Positions 1-7,301 of a DNA stretch of 12,090 nucleotides are shown here, one piece after another (within the stretch, counting starts at the first letter, position 1; the number at the start of each line of letters is the position of its first letter). Source of the DNA: an uncultured bacterium. Its GTDB lineage: Bacteria; Bipolaricaulota; Bipolaricaulia; UBA7950; UBA9294. The translations under genes and the position numbers were made by a program. The notes below the pieces were generated by a model that saw nothing but the letters and a program-made list of their open reading frames with translations, did not search any database and was not told the origin of the DNA. The stretch is from positions 1-12,090 of the forward strand of contig CAIOLV010000029.1 of the NCBI GenBank assembly GCA_903859225.1, read 5' to 3'.

Positions 1-1260
1 CCCAGCGCGGTGCGGCGTGCGATCGACGCCCTAGATCCTGCACGCACGTTCTACATCGTCTCGACGAAGTCGGGCACGACGCCCGAGACGCTGGCGCTCT
101 TTCGGACCTTCCACCGGCGAGCGGCCGACGCCCTGGGAAAGGATGGAGCCGGAGCGCGGTTCGCCGCGATCACCGATCCCGGGAGCCCGCTTGTTCGGCT
201 GGCCCACGACGTCGGCTTCCGGCGCGTCTTCCTGAACGATCCCACGATCGGCGGCCGGTACTCCGCGCTGTCGCTCGTGGGCCTCGTCCCGGCCGCCCTT
301 CTTGGACTCGACCTCGACGGACTCCTGGACGACGCCCGCGCCATGGCCGGCCGCTGCGCCCCTTCCGTTCCCGTCGATCGCAACCCGGCCGCACTCCTTG
401 CGGCGCTGTTGGCCGCGCACATCGACGGTGGGCGAGACAAGGCGACGTTCGTCGTCCCGCAGCCTCTCGCAGGCTTCGGCGATTGGGTCGAGCAGCTGAT
501 CGCTGAGAGCAGCGGAAAGCGGGGCACGGGCCTCGTCCCCGTGGTCGGAGAACCTCTCGGTCCGCCTGAAGTCTACGGGGTCGATCGCGTCTTCGTCCGT
601 CTGGGCTCTGACACCGCAACGCCGGAACCCGCCATCTCGGTGGAGTTCTCCGGAGCCGAAGCGCTGGGCGGGCAGTTCTTCCTGTGGGAACTCGCCACGG
701 CGCTTCTTGGGCATCTGCTGACAGTGAACCCGTTCGATCAGCCCGATGTGGAATCCTCGAAAGAGGCGACGCGACAGATCCTCGCGGCGTATCGTGACTC
801 CGGCGAGCGCCCGGCGGCGCCCTCCGTGCCCCTGTGTCCCGGCGCGCTCAGAGCGTTCGTCGACCAGGCAGGGCCTAGCGACTACATCGCGCTCCTCGCG
901 TACCTCGACACGTGGCCGGAGACCTCCGAGCTGCTACGCTCTCTGCGCCGGGCGCTCCGGGATCGGACACACTGCGCGACGACGCTCGGCTACGGCCCCC
1001 GCTATCTCCATTCCACCGGACAGCTCCACAAAGGGGACTCGGGGCGCGGGCTGTTCGTGGAGCTCATCGACGACCCGACCGACGATGTTGCCGTTCCGGA
1101 CGACGGGGAGCGTCCTTTGGGATTCGGGCTCTTGATCCGCGCGCAGGCCGTGGGCGACGCGCGAGCTCTGGCCGATCGCGGCCGCCGCGTCCGCGCCTTC
1201 ACCTTGGGAGCTGATGTGCCAACCGCTCTCCATCACGCGGTGGCCGCTTTGGCTCCCTAA
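1..1260 (+). CDS. pgi: Phosphoglucose isomerase, C-terminal part (5'-truncated; possibly the isomerase half of a transaldolase/isomerase fusion)
   Basis: Interconverts glucose-6-phosphate and fructose-6-phosphate in the cytosol. The gene is cut by the window edge; the reading frame is open from base 1, and the GTG at base 10 is an internal Val codon rather than a start. The visible 419 residues hold an SIS-type sugar-phosphate loop (STKSGTT, about residues 21-27), the isomerase signature GGRYSALS (about 84-91), a Glu-rich active-site segment (WVEQLIAES, about 162-169) and the C-terminal block YLHSTGQLHKG (about 335-345). The wording of these blocks, including NPFDQPDVE, resembles isomerase domains found fused behind transaldolase more than classical stand-alone Pgi; this is recollection of the family, not a search. 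It is the only protein gene on the plus strand and is unrelated to the dcw operon. No T-rich terminator is seen just after its TAA. Confidence 0.88.
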   Translation, partial: PSAVRRAIDALDPARTFYIVSTKSGTTPETLALFRTFHRRAADALGKDGAGARFAAITDPGSPLVRLAHDVGFRRVFLNDPTIGGRYSALSLVGLVPAALLGLDLDGLLDDARAMAGRCAPSVPVDRNPAALLAALLAAHIDGGRDKATFVVPQPLAGFGDWVEQLIAESSGKRGTGLVPVVGEPLGPPEVYGVDRVFVRLGSDTATPEPAISVEFSGAEALGGQFFLWELATALLGHLLTVNPFDQPDVESSKEATRQILAAYRDSGERPAAPSVPLCPGALRAFVDQAGPSDYIALLAYLDTWPETSELLRSLRRALRDRTHCATTLGYGPRYLHSTGQLHKGDSGRGLFVELIDDPTDDVAVPDDGERPLGFGLLIRAQAVGDARALADRGRRVRAFTLGADVPTALHHAVAALAP

Positions 1261-1381
1261 GCACGAGACGGGAAGGCGCTTCGTAGCTAGGTTGGGAGAG
1301 ACACTCGGCGTCCGCTGCAACACCGGGTTCGTCCGCCGTCCGGCCGTCACGCGCAGGCAGAGACCTTCGCTGTCGCTTCGA

Positions 1382-1705
1382 CTACCAGCGGGCCGTCCAC
1401 CCGATCGTGAATTCCGACACGGGGTCGCCGAGCTCGCCGGAGCGGACGGCAAGATCGAACCGCACGCTGAAGTGCTCGGAGACGCCGACGTCCGCCTTCA
1501 GCACGGTCATTCCCCAATCGAAGAGCTGCGATGACCCCGTGCGGAAGTAGGTTACGGCACTCCACGCGCCCGGCACGCCGCAGCACGACCCGAGGTCCCC
1601 GGAGAGCGCGAGCGACTCGGAATAGTCGACTTGCCCGATCACCGTACGCTGGCCGCTCGCCGCCTGGGATCTCGACGGAACCGTTGACGAACCGAACCAC
1701 AGGGT
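1382..1705 (-). pseudogene. Remnant of a beta-strand-rich, probably outer-membrane barrel protein (C-terminal end only)
   Basis: An open frame of 107 codons runs from just after an in-frame TAG (1706-1708) to a TAG at 1382-1384. It has no ATG; a GTG at 1640-1642 would give 86 residues but has no Shine-Dalgarno sequence before it. Third codon positions are overwhelmingly G or C, as in the real genes nearby. The translation shows alternating hydrophobic residues in FSVRFDLAV and in the last strand EFTIGWTARW, which ends in Trp with hydrophobic residues at every second position. This is the pattern of the outer-membrane barrel C-terminal signal. What should be the 5' part of the gene is instead the tRNA-Leu promoter and tRNA. 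I infer a truncated gene left by a rearrangement. It could instead be a short expressed protein or chance; I do not recognise the family. The flanking 1261-1381 stretch shows nothing I can name. Confidence 0.45.
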
Positions 1706-1712
1706 CTACGAT
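1684..1712 (+). promoter_or_regulatory. Sigma70-type promoter of tRNA-Leu
   Basis: TTGACG at 1684-1689 and TACGAT at 1707-1712 are separated by exactly 17 nt. The tRNA begins 13 nt after the -10 box, so a start near 1719 would leave a 5' leader of about 7 nt for RNase P. This is the best promoter match I found in the window. It lies within the 5' part of the barrel remnant's open frame on the other strand. Confidence 0.7.
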
Positions 1713-1725
1713 TGGTGCAGGCGGA

Positions 1726-1814
1726 GCCAGAGTGGCGGAATTGGCAGACGCGCGGGACTCAAAATCCCGTGTCCCGCGAGGGACGTGTGGGTTCGACCCC
1801 CTCCTCTGGCACCA
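1726..1814 (+). tRNA. tRNA-Leu (anticodon CAA)
   Basis: The acceptor stem GCCAGAG (1726-1732) pairs with CTCTGGC (1804-1810), followed by discriminator A and an encoded CCA (1812-1814). The D-arm stem GCG/CGC, the loop CTCAAAA with anticodon CAA at 1760-1762, and a long class II variable arm (GTCCC-GCGA-GGGAC, 1771-1784) are all clear. It reads UUG codons. The T-arm loop TTCGACC is normal, but the second pair of its stem is T88-T1802 (1788 with 1802), a U-U mismatch. It is transcribed towards ftsZ and ends about 74 nt from that gene's stop codon. Confidence 0.96.
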
Positions 1815-1823
1815 ACAAATGAA

Positions 1824-1853
1824 GAAGACCCCTCGCGTCATCGAGGGGCCTTC
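1824..1853. terminator. Hairpin terminator between tRNA-Leu and the end of ftsZ, probably bidirectional
   Basis: The stem is GAAG-A-CCCCTCG / CGAGGGG-C-CTTC around a 6-nt loop, 11 pairs with one A/C mismatch. It sits exactly between two convergent units. On the minus strand the hairpin is followed by a moderately T-rich tail (TTCATTTGTT), a fair intrinsic terminator for the dcw operon. On the plus strand the tail (TCGTCGG) is poor, so termination of the tRNA there is less certain. Confidence 0.65.
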
Positions 1854-1887
1854 TCGTCGGAGCCGCTGTCGCAGCACCTGCTTGATG

Positions 1888-3051
1888 CTATCGCTTGTGG
1901 CGGTCCTTGTCACGCTCGCGCCGTGGCTCTGCCCGCGGCTTCTCACCCCAGGGGGGACGGGGCTCTTCTTCCTTCGTTTTTCGCGTGCGGCGGAGGTACG
2001 TCGGGATGTCGAAATCATCGGCACCCACACGGCTTTCTTCTTCCATCTTCGAAAGCATCGTCTCGTGGGATATCGGCGCGCCTTCCTCTTCCTCGCCTTC
2101 AAAGGCCACAGCAAAGCCGGTGGCGATCACGGTGAGGCGCACTTTCTCCATCCCCTCTCGGATGGCGGTCCCGAAGATGATGTCGGCGCGGTCGGACACA
2201 GCTTCACGGATGAGCGACGCCGCTTGCGTGACTTCCTCGAGCGTCAGATCGGCGCCGCCGGTGATGTTCATGATCACCTTTCTCGCGCCGTGGATGGAGC
2301 CATCGAGGAGCGGCGAGGAGATCGCGTTCCGGGCCGCTTCCTTCGTCTTCCCCTCGCCCTGACCTTCACCGATCCCCATCATCGCGGTCCCCGCGTCGCG
2401 CATCACGCTCTCTACGTCGGCGAAGTCAAGGTTGATCATCCCAGGCACGGTGATCAGGTCGGAGATGCCCTCCACTCCCTTCCGCAACACCTCGTCGGCC
2501 ATCTCGAACGCCTTGGTGATCGGGGTGTCCGCAGACGCAACCTTCAACAGCTTGTCGTTGGAGATGCAGATGAGGGCGTCGACGTTCTGCGACAGGCGGG
2601 CGATGCCCTCTTCGGCCTTCTGCGATCTGGCGATCCCTTCGAACCCAAACGGTCGCGTGACGATCGCCGTCGTGAGGATCCCCGACTCGCGGGCGATTCC
2701 GGCGATCACAGGCGCGGCCCCTGTGCCGGTGCCGCCTCCCATCCCCGCGGTGATGAACACCATGTCCACGCCGTGCAAGAGATCGACGATCTCTTCTCGG
2801 CTCTCCTCGGCGGCGAGCTTGCCCACTTCGGGATTCCCGCCGGCGCCGAGCCCATGCGTGAGCTTCCGCCCGATCTGGAGCGTCTGATGCGCGCGGACGA
2901 CTTCCAGCACCTGCGCGTCGGTATTGACGACGACCAGGTCGACGCCTTGGACGCGGGTATCGAACATGCGGTCAACGACGTTCCCGCCGCCGCCGCCTAC
3001 CCCGACGACCATCAACCGTGCCGGTGGAGAGAAGCTGGTCTGCTCAGCCAT
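1888..3051 (-). CDS. ftsZ: Cell division protein FtsZ
   Basis: Tubulin-like GTPase that polymerises into the cytokinetic Z-ring. The 387 residues show the nucleotide-binding loop GVGGGGGN (17-24), the tubulin signature GGGTGTG (105-111) and the T7 synergy loop NLDFADV with N207, D209 and D212, the residues that complete GTP hydrolysis in the next subunit. After the globular core (to about 315) comes a short acidic linker, then the conserved C-terminal peptide DFDIPTYLRR (346-355) that binds FtsA and other anchors. Unusually, about 32 further residues follow, highly charged and mostly basic, up to RHKR. The ATG is 3 nt after the ftsA stop, with GAGG at 3059-3062 as ribosome binding site inside ftsA. 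It is the last gene of the operon, facing tRNA-Leu. Confidence 0.97.
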   Translation of the reverse strand: MAEQTSFSPPARLMVVGVGGGGGNVVDRMFDTRVQGVDLVVVNTDAQVLEVVRAHQTLQIGRKLTHGLGAGGNPEVGKLAAEESREEIVDLLHGVDMVFITAGMGGGTGTGAAPVIAGIARESGILTTAIVTRPFGFEGIARSQKAEEGIARLSQNVDALICISNDKLLKVASADTPITKAFEMADEVLRKGVEGISDLITVPGMINLDFADVESVMRDAGTAMMGIGEGQGEGKTKEAARNAISSPLLDGSIHGARKVIMNITGGADLTLEEVTQAASLIREAVSDRADIIFGTAIREGMEKVRLTVIATGFAVAFEGEEEEGAPISHETMLSKMEEESRVGADDFDIPTYLRRTRKTKEEEPRPPWGEKPRAEPRRERDKDRHKR

Positions 3052-3054
3052 GAC

Positions 3055-4305
3055 CTACCCTCGGAAGAACCTGTTCAGCCAGGCCATCAGCTTGCGGGTG
3101 ATCCCCGCTCCGGACGACGCCGACCGTTTCCGATCGTAGTACTCGGGCTTTTTGAAGTCCTTGGTTTCCACCGCATACCGGAGCAGTCCGATCGATGTGG
3201 CGTAGATCGGCGACTCCACGATGTCGCGCAATCCGTGAATGCCCTGCGGAATCTTGCCGCGTCGAACCGGGAGATCGTACCGCTGCGCGGCGAACTCGGT
3301 GATGCCGCTCAACAGCGACGTCCCTCCGGTCAAAACCAGTCCCGCCGGGATCAAATCGCGGTACCCCGCGTCCTCGACTTCCTGCATCGCAAGGTCCAGG
3401 AGCTCCTCGACGCGCGGCTCGATGATTTTCGCCAGCTTCTTCTTGGAGACGGTCTTCTTCTCGTCGCCGCCGATGGTGGCGACCTCGATCTTCTCGTCCT
3501 CGCCCACACTGTCTACAAGCGCCGTGCCGTGCTGCTTCTTCACCAGCTCCGCTTCTTCAATCGGCGTCTGCAGACCCACGGTGATGTCGTTCGTGATGTG
3601 CTCACCGGCGATCGGAATGACCTTCGAGAACCAGATGTCGCCGCCGCGGAACACGCTGATGTCCGTCGTCCCGCCGCCGATATCCATGAGGACGACGCCC
3701 AGCTCCTTTTCCGCCGAGCTGAGCACCGCGAGCGACGACGCGATCGGCTCGAGCACGATCTGCCGGATTCCGATCCCCAGGCTCTCTACGCAACGCACCA
3801 AGTTGTGCACCGCGGTGATGGCGCCGGTCACGATGTGGACGTCGACCTCGAGGCGGGTGCCCGTCATCCCGACGGGGTCCGTGATTCCATCCTGCCCGTC
3901 GACGATGTACTGCCGCGGGATGATGTGGATCATCTCGCTCTCCGGCGGGATCTGGATCGCCTGCGCCGTGTCGACGACGCGCCGAACGTCCTCTTCCGTG
4001 ATGATGCGATCCGGCCGATTGATCGAGACGGTCCCGCTGTTGTTGATCGACGTGATGTGCTTCCCGGCGATCCCGACGTACACCGACTCGATCTTCACGT
4101 CGGCCATGTTCTCGGCTTCTTCGACCGCCTTGCGGATGGACGTGATCGTTCGCCCGATGTCGACCACCACCCCCTTCTCGAGGCCGTGCGACTCCGCCTT
4201 GCCCATCCCAATGACTTCGATCGTGCCGTTGGCGATGTTCCCCACGATCGCGACCACCTTCGTGGTTCCCACGTCAAGACCGACGACCACCTTCTCTTTC
4301 CTCAT
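3055..4305 (-). CDS. ftsA: Cell division protein FtsA
   Basis: Actin-like ATPase that tethers FtsZ filaments to the inner membrane and relays activation to the septal synthase. The 416 residues begin with the phosphate-1 motif GLDVGTTKV (9-17), carry the FtsA-specific 1C subdomain (about 85-160), the phosphate-2 motif MDIGGGTTDISVF (207-219) and an adenosine-binding loop LTGGTSLL (325-332). The C-terminus, TRKLMAWLNRFFRG, is a typical amphipathic membrane-targeting helix, separated by a short flexible stretch rich in Ser and Gly. Length is normal for the family. The ATG lies 4 nt after the ftsQ stop; AAGG and GGTG motifs just upstream, at the end of ftsQ, could serve as ribosome binding sites. 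The invariant ftsA-ftsZ pairing supports a shared Z-ring role. Confidence 0.97.
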   Translation of the reverse strand: MRKEKVVVGLDVGTTKVVAIVGNIANGTIEVIGMGKAESHGLEKGVVVDIGRTITSIRKAVEEAENMADVKIESVYVGIAGKHITSINNSGTVSINRPDRIITEEDVRRVVDTAQAIQIPPESEMIHIIPRQYIVDGQDGITDPVGMTGTRLEVDVHIVTGAITAVHNLVRCVESLGIGIRQIVLEPIASSLAVLSSAEKELGVVLMDIGGGTTDISVFRGGDIWFSKVIPIAGEHITNDITVGLQTPIEEAELVKKQHGTALVDSVGEDEKIEVATIGGDEKKTVSKKKLAKIIEPRVEELLDLAMQEVEDAGYRDLIPAGLVLTGGTSLLSGITEFAAQRYDLPVRRGKIPQGIHGLRDIVESPIYATSIGLLRYAVETKDFKKPEYYDRKRSASSGAGITRKLMAWLNRFFRG

Positions 4306-4309
4306 CTCT

Positions 4310-5044
4310 TCACCGCCTTACCCGAGGCACAAGCGTCGCCTCCCCCCCAAATCGAAGATCGATCAGCTCATACTGCTCGGCCTTCACCGTGCGACATAGC
4401 GCTTCAAGATAGCGGATCTTGGCCGCGGCCTCACTGAGCGTTCCAAGTCGAATGCGGGCGTCGGCCGTCGTGACCACTTCTACCGATTGCCGCTTGCTGA
4501 CGTCGACTTCGCGCACGGTGAGTCCCGCGATGGACGCCGCCTGTAGGGCGTCCATCAGTCCCGCAACGGCTGCATCGACAAGACGGCCACCCGGCTCGGC
4601 CTTCGAGAGCGCTGCGCCCTTGAGCAGCGGAACGCTGTCACGCCCCGTGCACGTTGCAGCAACCACTACACCGCCCTCTCCGATGAGAGCGCACTTGCTG
4701 CCGCCTTGCAGGATTCTCGCAACCGGGGATCGTTCGACGACTTCAATCGTCACTCCATGCGGAAAGGAACGGCGCACCCGGACCTCCTCGATCCAGGGCA
4801 GCGCGGAAACACGCCTTTCCGTGGAAGAGGGGGATACGCTGAGGAGGCCCACACCGCCTCGAAGGTTGGCCGCGCGAGCTATATCAAGTGCAGACGCCTC
4901 GTGGTTTCCAGAGACGCCGACTTCTCGCAAGTCAAAGATGGGCAACCATGGTGTGTATAGGGCGATGATGGCAACAGTGATAAGGACCCCCCCCAGGCCG
5001 AGTAGCCAAAAAGCAGTGTTGAGTCTGCTCTTCCCCTCCTTCAC
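4310..5044 (-). CDS. ftsQ: Cell division protein FtsQ (POTRA domain)
   Basis: Bitopic membrane protein of the divisome that links the Z-ring to periplasmic septal synthesis through FtsB and FtsL. The 244 residues show a short positively charged cytoplasmic start, one transmembrane helix (about 11-30), a POTRA domain (about 36-106; note DLREVGVSGNHEAS and the PWIEEVRVRRSFPHGVTIEVVER block) and the following beta-rich FtsQ domain. The start is GTG, overlapping the murB stop as GTGA (5041-5044), so translation is probably coupled. The coding strand has a run of eight Gs in the membrane segment (4987-4994) and seven Gs near the end (4342-4348). Sequence identity in this family is low, so the call rests on position before ftsA, topology and POTRA pattern. 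Confidence 0.92.
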   Translation of the reverse strand: MKEGKSRLNTAFWLLGLGGVLITVAIIALYTPWLPIFDLREVGVSGNHEASALDIARAANLRGGVGLLSVSPSSTERRVSALPWIEEVRVRRSFPHGVTIEVVERSPVARILQGGSKCALIGEGGVVVAATCTGRDSVPLLKGAALSKAEPGGRLVDAAVAGLMDALQAASIAGLTVREVDVSKRQSVEVVTTADARIRLGTLSEAAAKIRYLEALCRTVKAEQYELIDLRFGGEATLVPRVRR

Positions 5045-5928
5045 CCGTCGATGACCTCTATCTCTAGATCAAGCCCAACGTGGAACGTGTTATACACCTT
5101 TTGACGCACAATGTCAATTAGCTTGCAGATCTCCGCGCTCGTCGCCCCCCCCAGGTTCACTATGAAGTTGGCGTGTTTCTCTGAAACTTGCGCGTTTCCG
5201 ACAGTCGTGCCTTTCAATCCACTCCGATCGATCAGCTCTCCCGCAGATCTTCCGGCCGGATTCCTGAACACGCAGCCAGCGCTGGGAAACGACAAGGGTT
5301 GGGTCATTTGCTTGCGTTCGATGATCTCACGCCGGTCGAACGACGGACCGTCCAGGCTGAGCGTCGCGCTCAGCACGACGAGTCCATCCTTGCGGACTGC
5401 ACTCCCGCGGTACTCGAAGCCACATTCGTGGGAGCGTAGTTCGCGAACGCGGCCGGCAGGATCGAGGACGCGCACGTTGCGAACCATGTCGCCGATCGAT
5501 CGATCGCGGATCCCGGCATTCATGGCAACCGCTCCGCCGGCCGTACCGGGAATCCCTGCCAGGAAGCTGAGCGACCGCGCGCCTCGCTCTTCCGCATGCG
5601 CGATCAGGTGCCCGAGCGGTTCACCGGCGCTCACTTCGATCCCCTGCGAGCAATCCGCGATTCCACGGATCGCCGCAGTCGAGATGACGACCCCGCGGAA
5701 GCCACGGTCGGAGAACAGGATGTTGGATCCGCCTCCGACGACGACGTAGCGAAGGCCGAGGCTGCGACACAGCTCGACCGCTCCGATCAGTCCCCCGATC
5801 GTGTGGGGGGTGTGGAAGATGTCCGCGCGTCCCCCGACGCGGAACGTCGTGTGGTGCGCCAGGAACTCACCCCGCCGGCAGTCGTTGCCCCACTCTTTCG
5901 ACGTTGCGACCACGGCCGCGGCGTTCAT
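5041..5928 (-). CDS. murB: UDP-N-acetylenolpyruvoylglucosamine reductase MurB (short type)
   Basis: FAD enzyme that reduces UDP-GlcNAc-enolpyruvate with NADPH to UDP-MurNAc, the second committed step of peptidoglycan precursor synthesis in the cytosol. The 295 residues include the FAD-binding blocks TTFRVGG (27-33), VVGGGSNILFSD (63-74) and GIPGTAGGAVAMNAG (125-139), the tyrosine-arginine substrate segment FEYRGS (171-176), the active-site block PSAGCVFRNP (215-224) and C-terminal LEIEVIDG with the expected acid residue. The general acid, Ser in E. coli, is Cys219 here. Length and lack of the extra loop place it in the short (type II) class. The frame stays open upstream to 6282, but that part is antisense-like filler inside murC. 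The ATG at 5926-5928 overlaps the murC stop as ATGA and precedes the first conserved block by a normal distance. Confidence 0.95.
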   Translation of the reverse strand: MNAAAVVATSKEWGNDCRRGEFLAHHTTFRVGGRADIFHTPHTIGGLIGAVELCRSLGLRYVVVGGGSNILFSDRGFRGVVISTAAIRGIADCSQGIEVSAGEPLGHLIAHAEERGARSLSFLAGIPGTAGGAVAMNAGIRDRSIGDMVRNVRVLDPAGRVRELRSHECGFEYRGSAVRKDGLVVLSATLSLDGPSFDRREIIERKQMTQPLSFPSAGCVFRNPAGRSAGELIDRSGLKGTTVGNAQVSEKHANFIVNLGGATSAEICKLIDIVRQKVYNTFHVGLDLEIEVIDG

Positions 5929-7301
5929 GCGATGCAGAAGCTCCCTTCCTTCAGAAAGTTGGCGAGCTCCTCCGTCACGGTCCAGATGTCCCCCGCGCCG
6001 ACACTGATGATGAAGTCCCCCGGTCGGATGAGCGCCTTGAGATGAGCGACGACCTCGTCCTTGTCGGGAATGAAGTAGACCAACGAGTCCGTCGTTTCGA
6101 GAACGGCATCGACGATGCCCGCGGCGGAGACGCCGGGCACGGCCCGTTCGCAGGCGGAGTAGATGTTGGTCACAATGACGACGTCCGCTCCTGAGAAGGC
6201 CCGCCCAAAGTCCCGTCCCATGCTCAGCGTCCGCGTGTACCGATGGGGCTGGAAGACAGCGACGATCCGTCGCCCACTCCATCCTTCGCGGATCGCCCGC
6301 AGGGTCGCCTCGACCTCCTCTGGCGTATGCGCGAAGTCGTCGACGACGGTCACGCCGTTCTCCTCGAGCACTTCGAACCGTCGATGCGGGAGCGAGATCG
6401 CGACGAGGGCGTCCGCTGCTGCCGCCGGATCAGCCCCGGCGGCCACGGCGGCGCCCAGTGCACACAGGGCGTTCAGCACGTTGTGAGTCCCCGGAGCGGT
6501 GATCGATCGGCGCCCCAGACTCTCACCGCGGTAGGAAAGCTCAAAGGACGTTCGGAACCTCTCGTGCCGAACGTCCCGGGCACGCAAGTCGGCGTCAGCG
6601 GACAGCCCGACCGTGATCGCATCCGGTACGTCTGCTGCAACGGCTCGCACGTGAACGTCGTCAATCGACAACACGGCGCGCCCGGCCTGCAGGACGTACT
6701 GCCGGAACGCTTGGCGAATGGCCTCTTCACTGCGGTACGTCTGCAGGTGGTCTCTCCCGATGTTCGTGAGAACCGCGATCGTCGGACGGATCTCCGTGAA
6801 CAGGCCGTCGCTCTCGTCGACCTCCGCGACGAACCACTCCCCCCCGCCGAGGTGCGCGTTCCCGCCCAGATTGGGGCAGTAGGCGCCGATGAGGTAGCTC
6901 GGTGAGAACCCCAACGCTCGGAGCAGCGTCGCGATCATGGCTGTCGTCGTGCTCTTCCCGTGGCTTCCGACCACCCCGATGCTCGAATACTCCTCGAGCA
7001 GCGAAGCCACAGCGTGGAGTCGCCGCACCACGGGAATGTGCTTCTCTCGAGCCGCGACGACCTCCGCGTTGTCGGACGAAATCGCAGAAGAGATGATGAC
7101 GCCGTCAAGATCGGGCGAGATGCATCCTCCGTCGTGGCCCACGCGCACCGGAACGCCGAGACCGCTCAGCCGCTCCGCCTCGGGGCTCCACTTGAGGTCT
7201 GAGCCGGAGATCTCTCGCCCCTGGGCGAAAAGGATCGACGCCAACCCGCTCATGCCCGATCCGCCGATGCCCACGAGGTGGTACCGTTGTCCGAGTGCCA
7301 T
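5925..7301 (-). CDS. murC: UDP-N-acetylmuramate--L-alanine ligase MurC
   Basis: ATP-dependent ligase that adds L-Ala, the first stem-peptide residue, to UDP-MurNAc. The 458 residues start with the Rossmann loop GIGGSGMSGLA (11-21) that binds the UDP substrate. Next come the Walker A loop GSHGKSTTT (112-120), the metal and substrate block EVDESDG (160-166), the TNIGRDHL block (179-186), the HNVLNAL motif (273-279) and the third domain with DDFAHTPEE (321-329), QPHRYTRT (351-358) and GAGDIW (435-440). Two family motifs are slightly altered: Walker A usually reads GTHGKTTT, and the domain-3 motif usually has His-His-Pro where this has His-Thr-Pro. Its ATG overlaps the murG stop by one base (TAATG), and its TGA overlaps the murB start. 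Confidence 0.96.
   Translation of the reverse strand: MALGQRYHLVGIGGSGMSGLASILFAQGREISGSDLKWSPEAERLSGLGVPVRVGHDGGCISPDLDGVIISSAISSDNAEVVAAREKHIPVVRRLHAVASLLEEYSSIGVVGSHGKSTTTAMIATLLRALGFSPSYLIGAYCPNLGGNAHLGGGEWFVAEVDESDGLFTEIRPTIAVLTNIGRDHLQTYRSEEAIRQAFRQYVLQAGRAVLSIDDVHVRAVAADVPDAITVGLSADADLRARDVRHERFRTSFELSYRGESLGRRSITAPGTHNVLNALCALGAAVAAGADPAAAADALVAISLPHRRFEVLEENGVTVVDDFAHTPEEVEATLRAIREGWSGRRIVAVFQPHRYTRTLSMGRDFGRAFSGADVVIVTNIYSACERAVPGVSAAGIVDAVLETTDSLVYFIPDKDEVVAHLKALIRPGDFIISVGAGDIWTVTEELANFLKEGSFCIA

Noticed and set aside
1272..1282. GAAG-GCG-CTTC inverted repeat after pgi as a terminator
   Set aside because: The stem is only 4 bp with a 3-nt loop and no T-run follows.
1214..1534. 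106-codon plus-strand frame after pgi
   Set aside because: It overlaps the pgi end and opposes the better-supported barrel remnant; there is no motif or ribosome binding site.
1347..2114. 255-codon minus-strand frame across the tRNA and the end of ftsZ
   Set aside because: It runs antisense through tRNA-Leu and out of frame through ftsZ; the product is low-complexity Arg-rich.
1531..4437. 968-codon plus-strand open frame across the tRNA, ftsZ and ftsA
   Set aside because: It is antisense to two certain genes and runs through the tRNA. Its product is rich in Arg, Asp and His with no recognisable domain. It is a by-product of GC-rich codon use.
5929..6282. Upstream extension of the murB frame
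   Set aside because: It lies inside murC in another frame, is Arg/His-rich without MurB similarity, and the ATGA overlap gives a better start.
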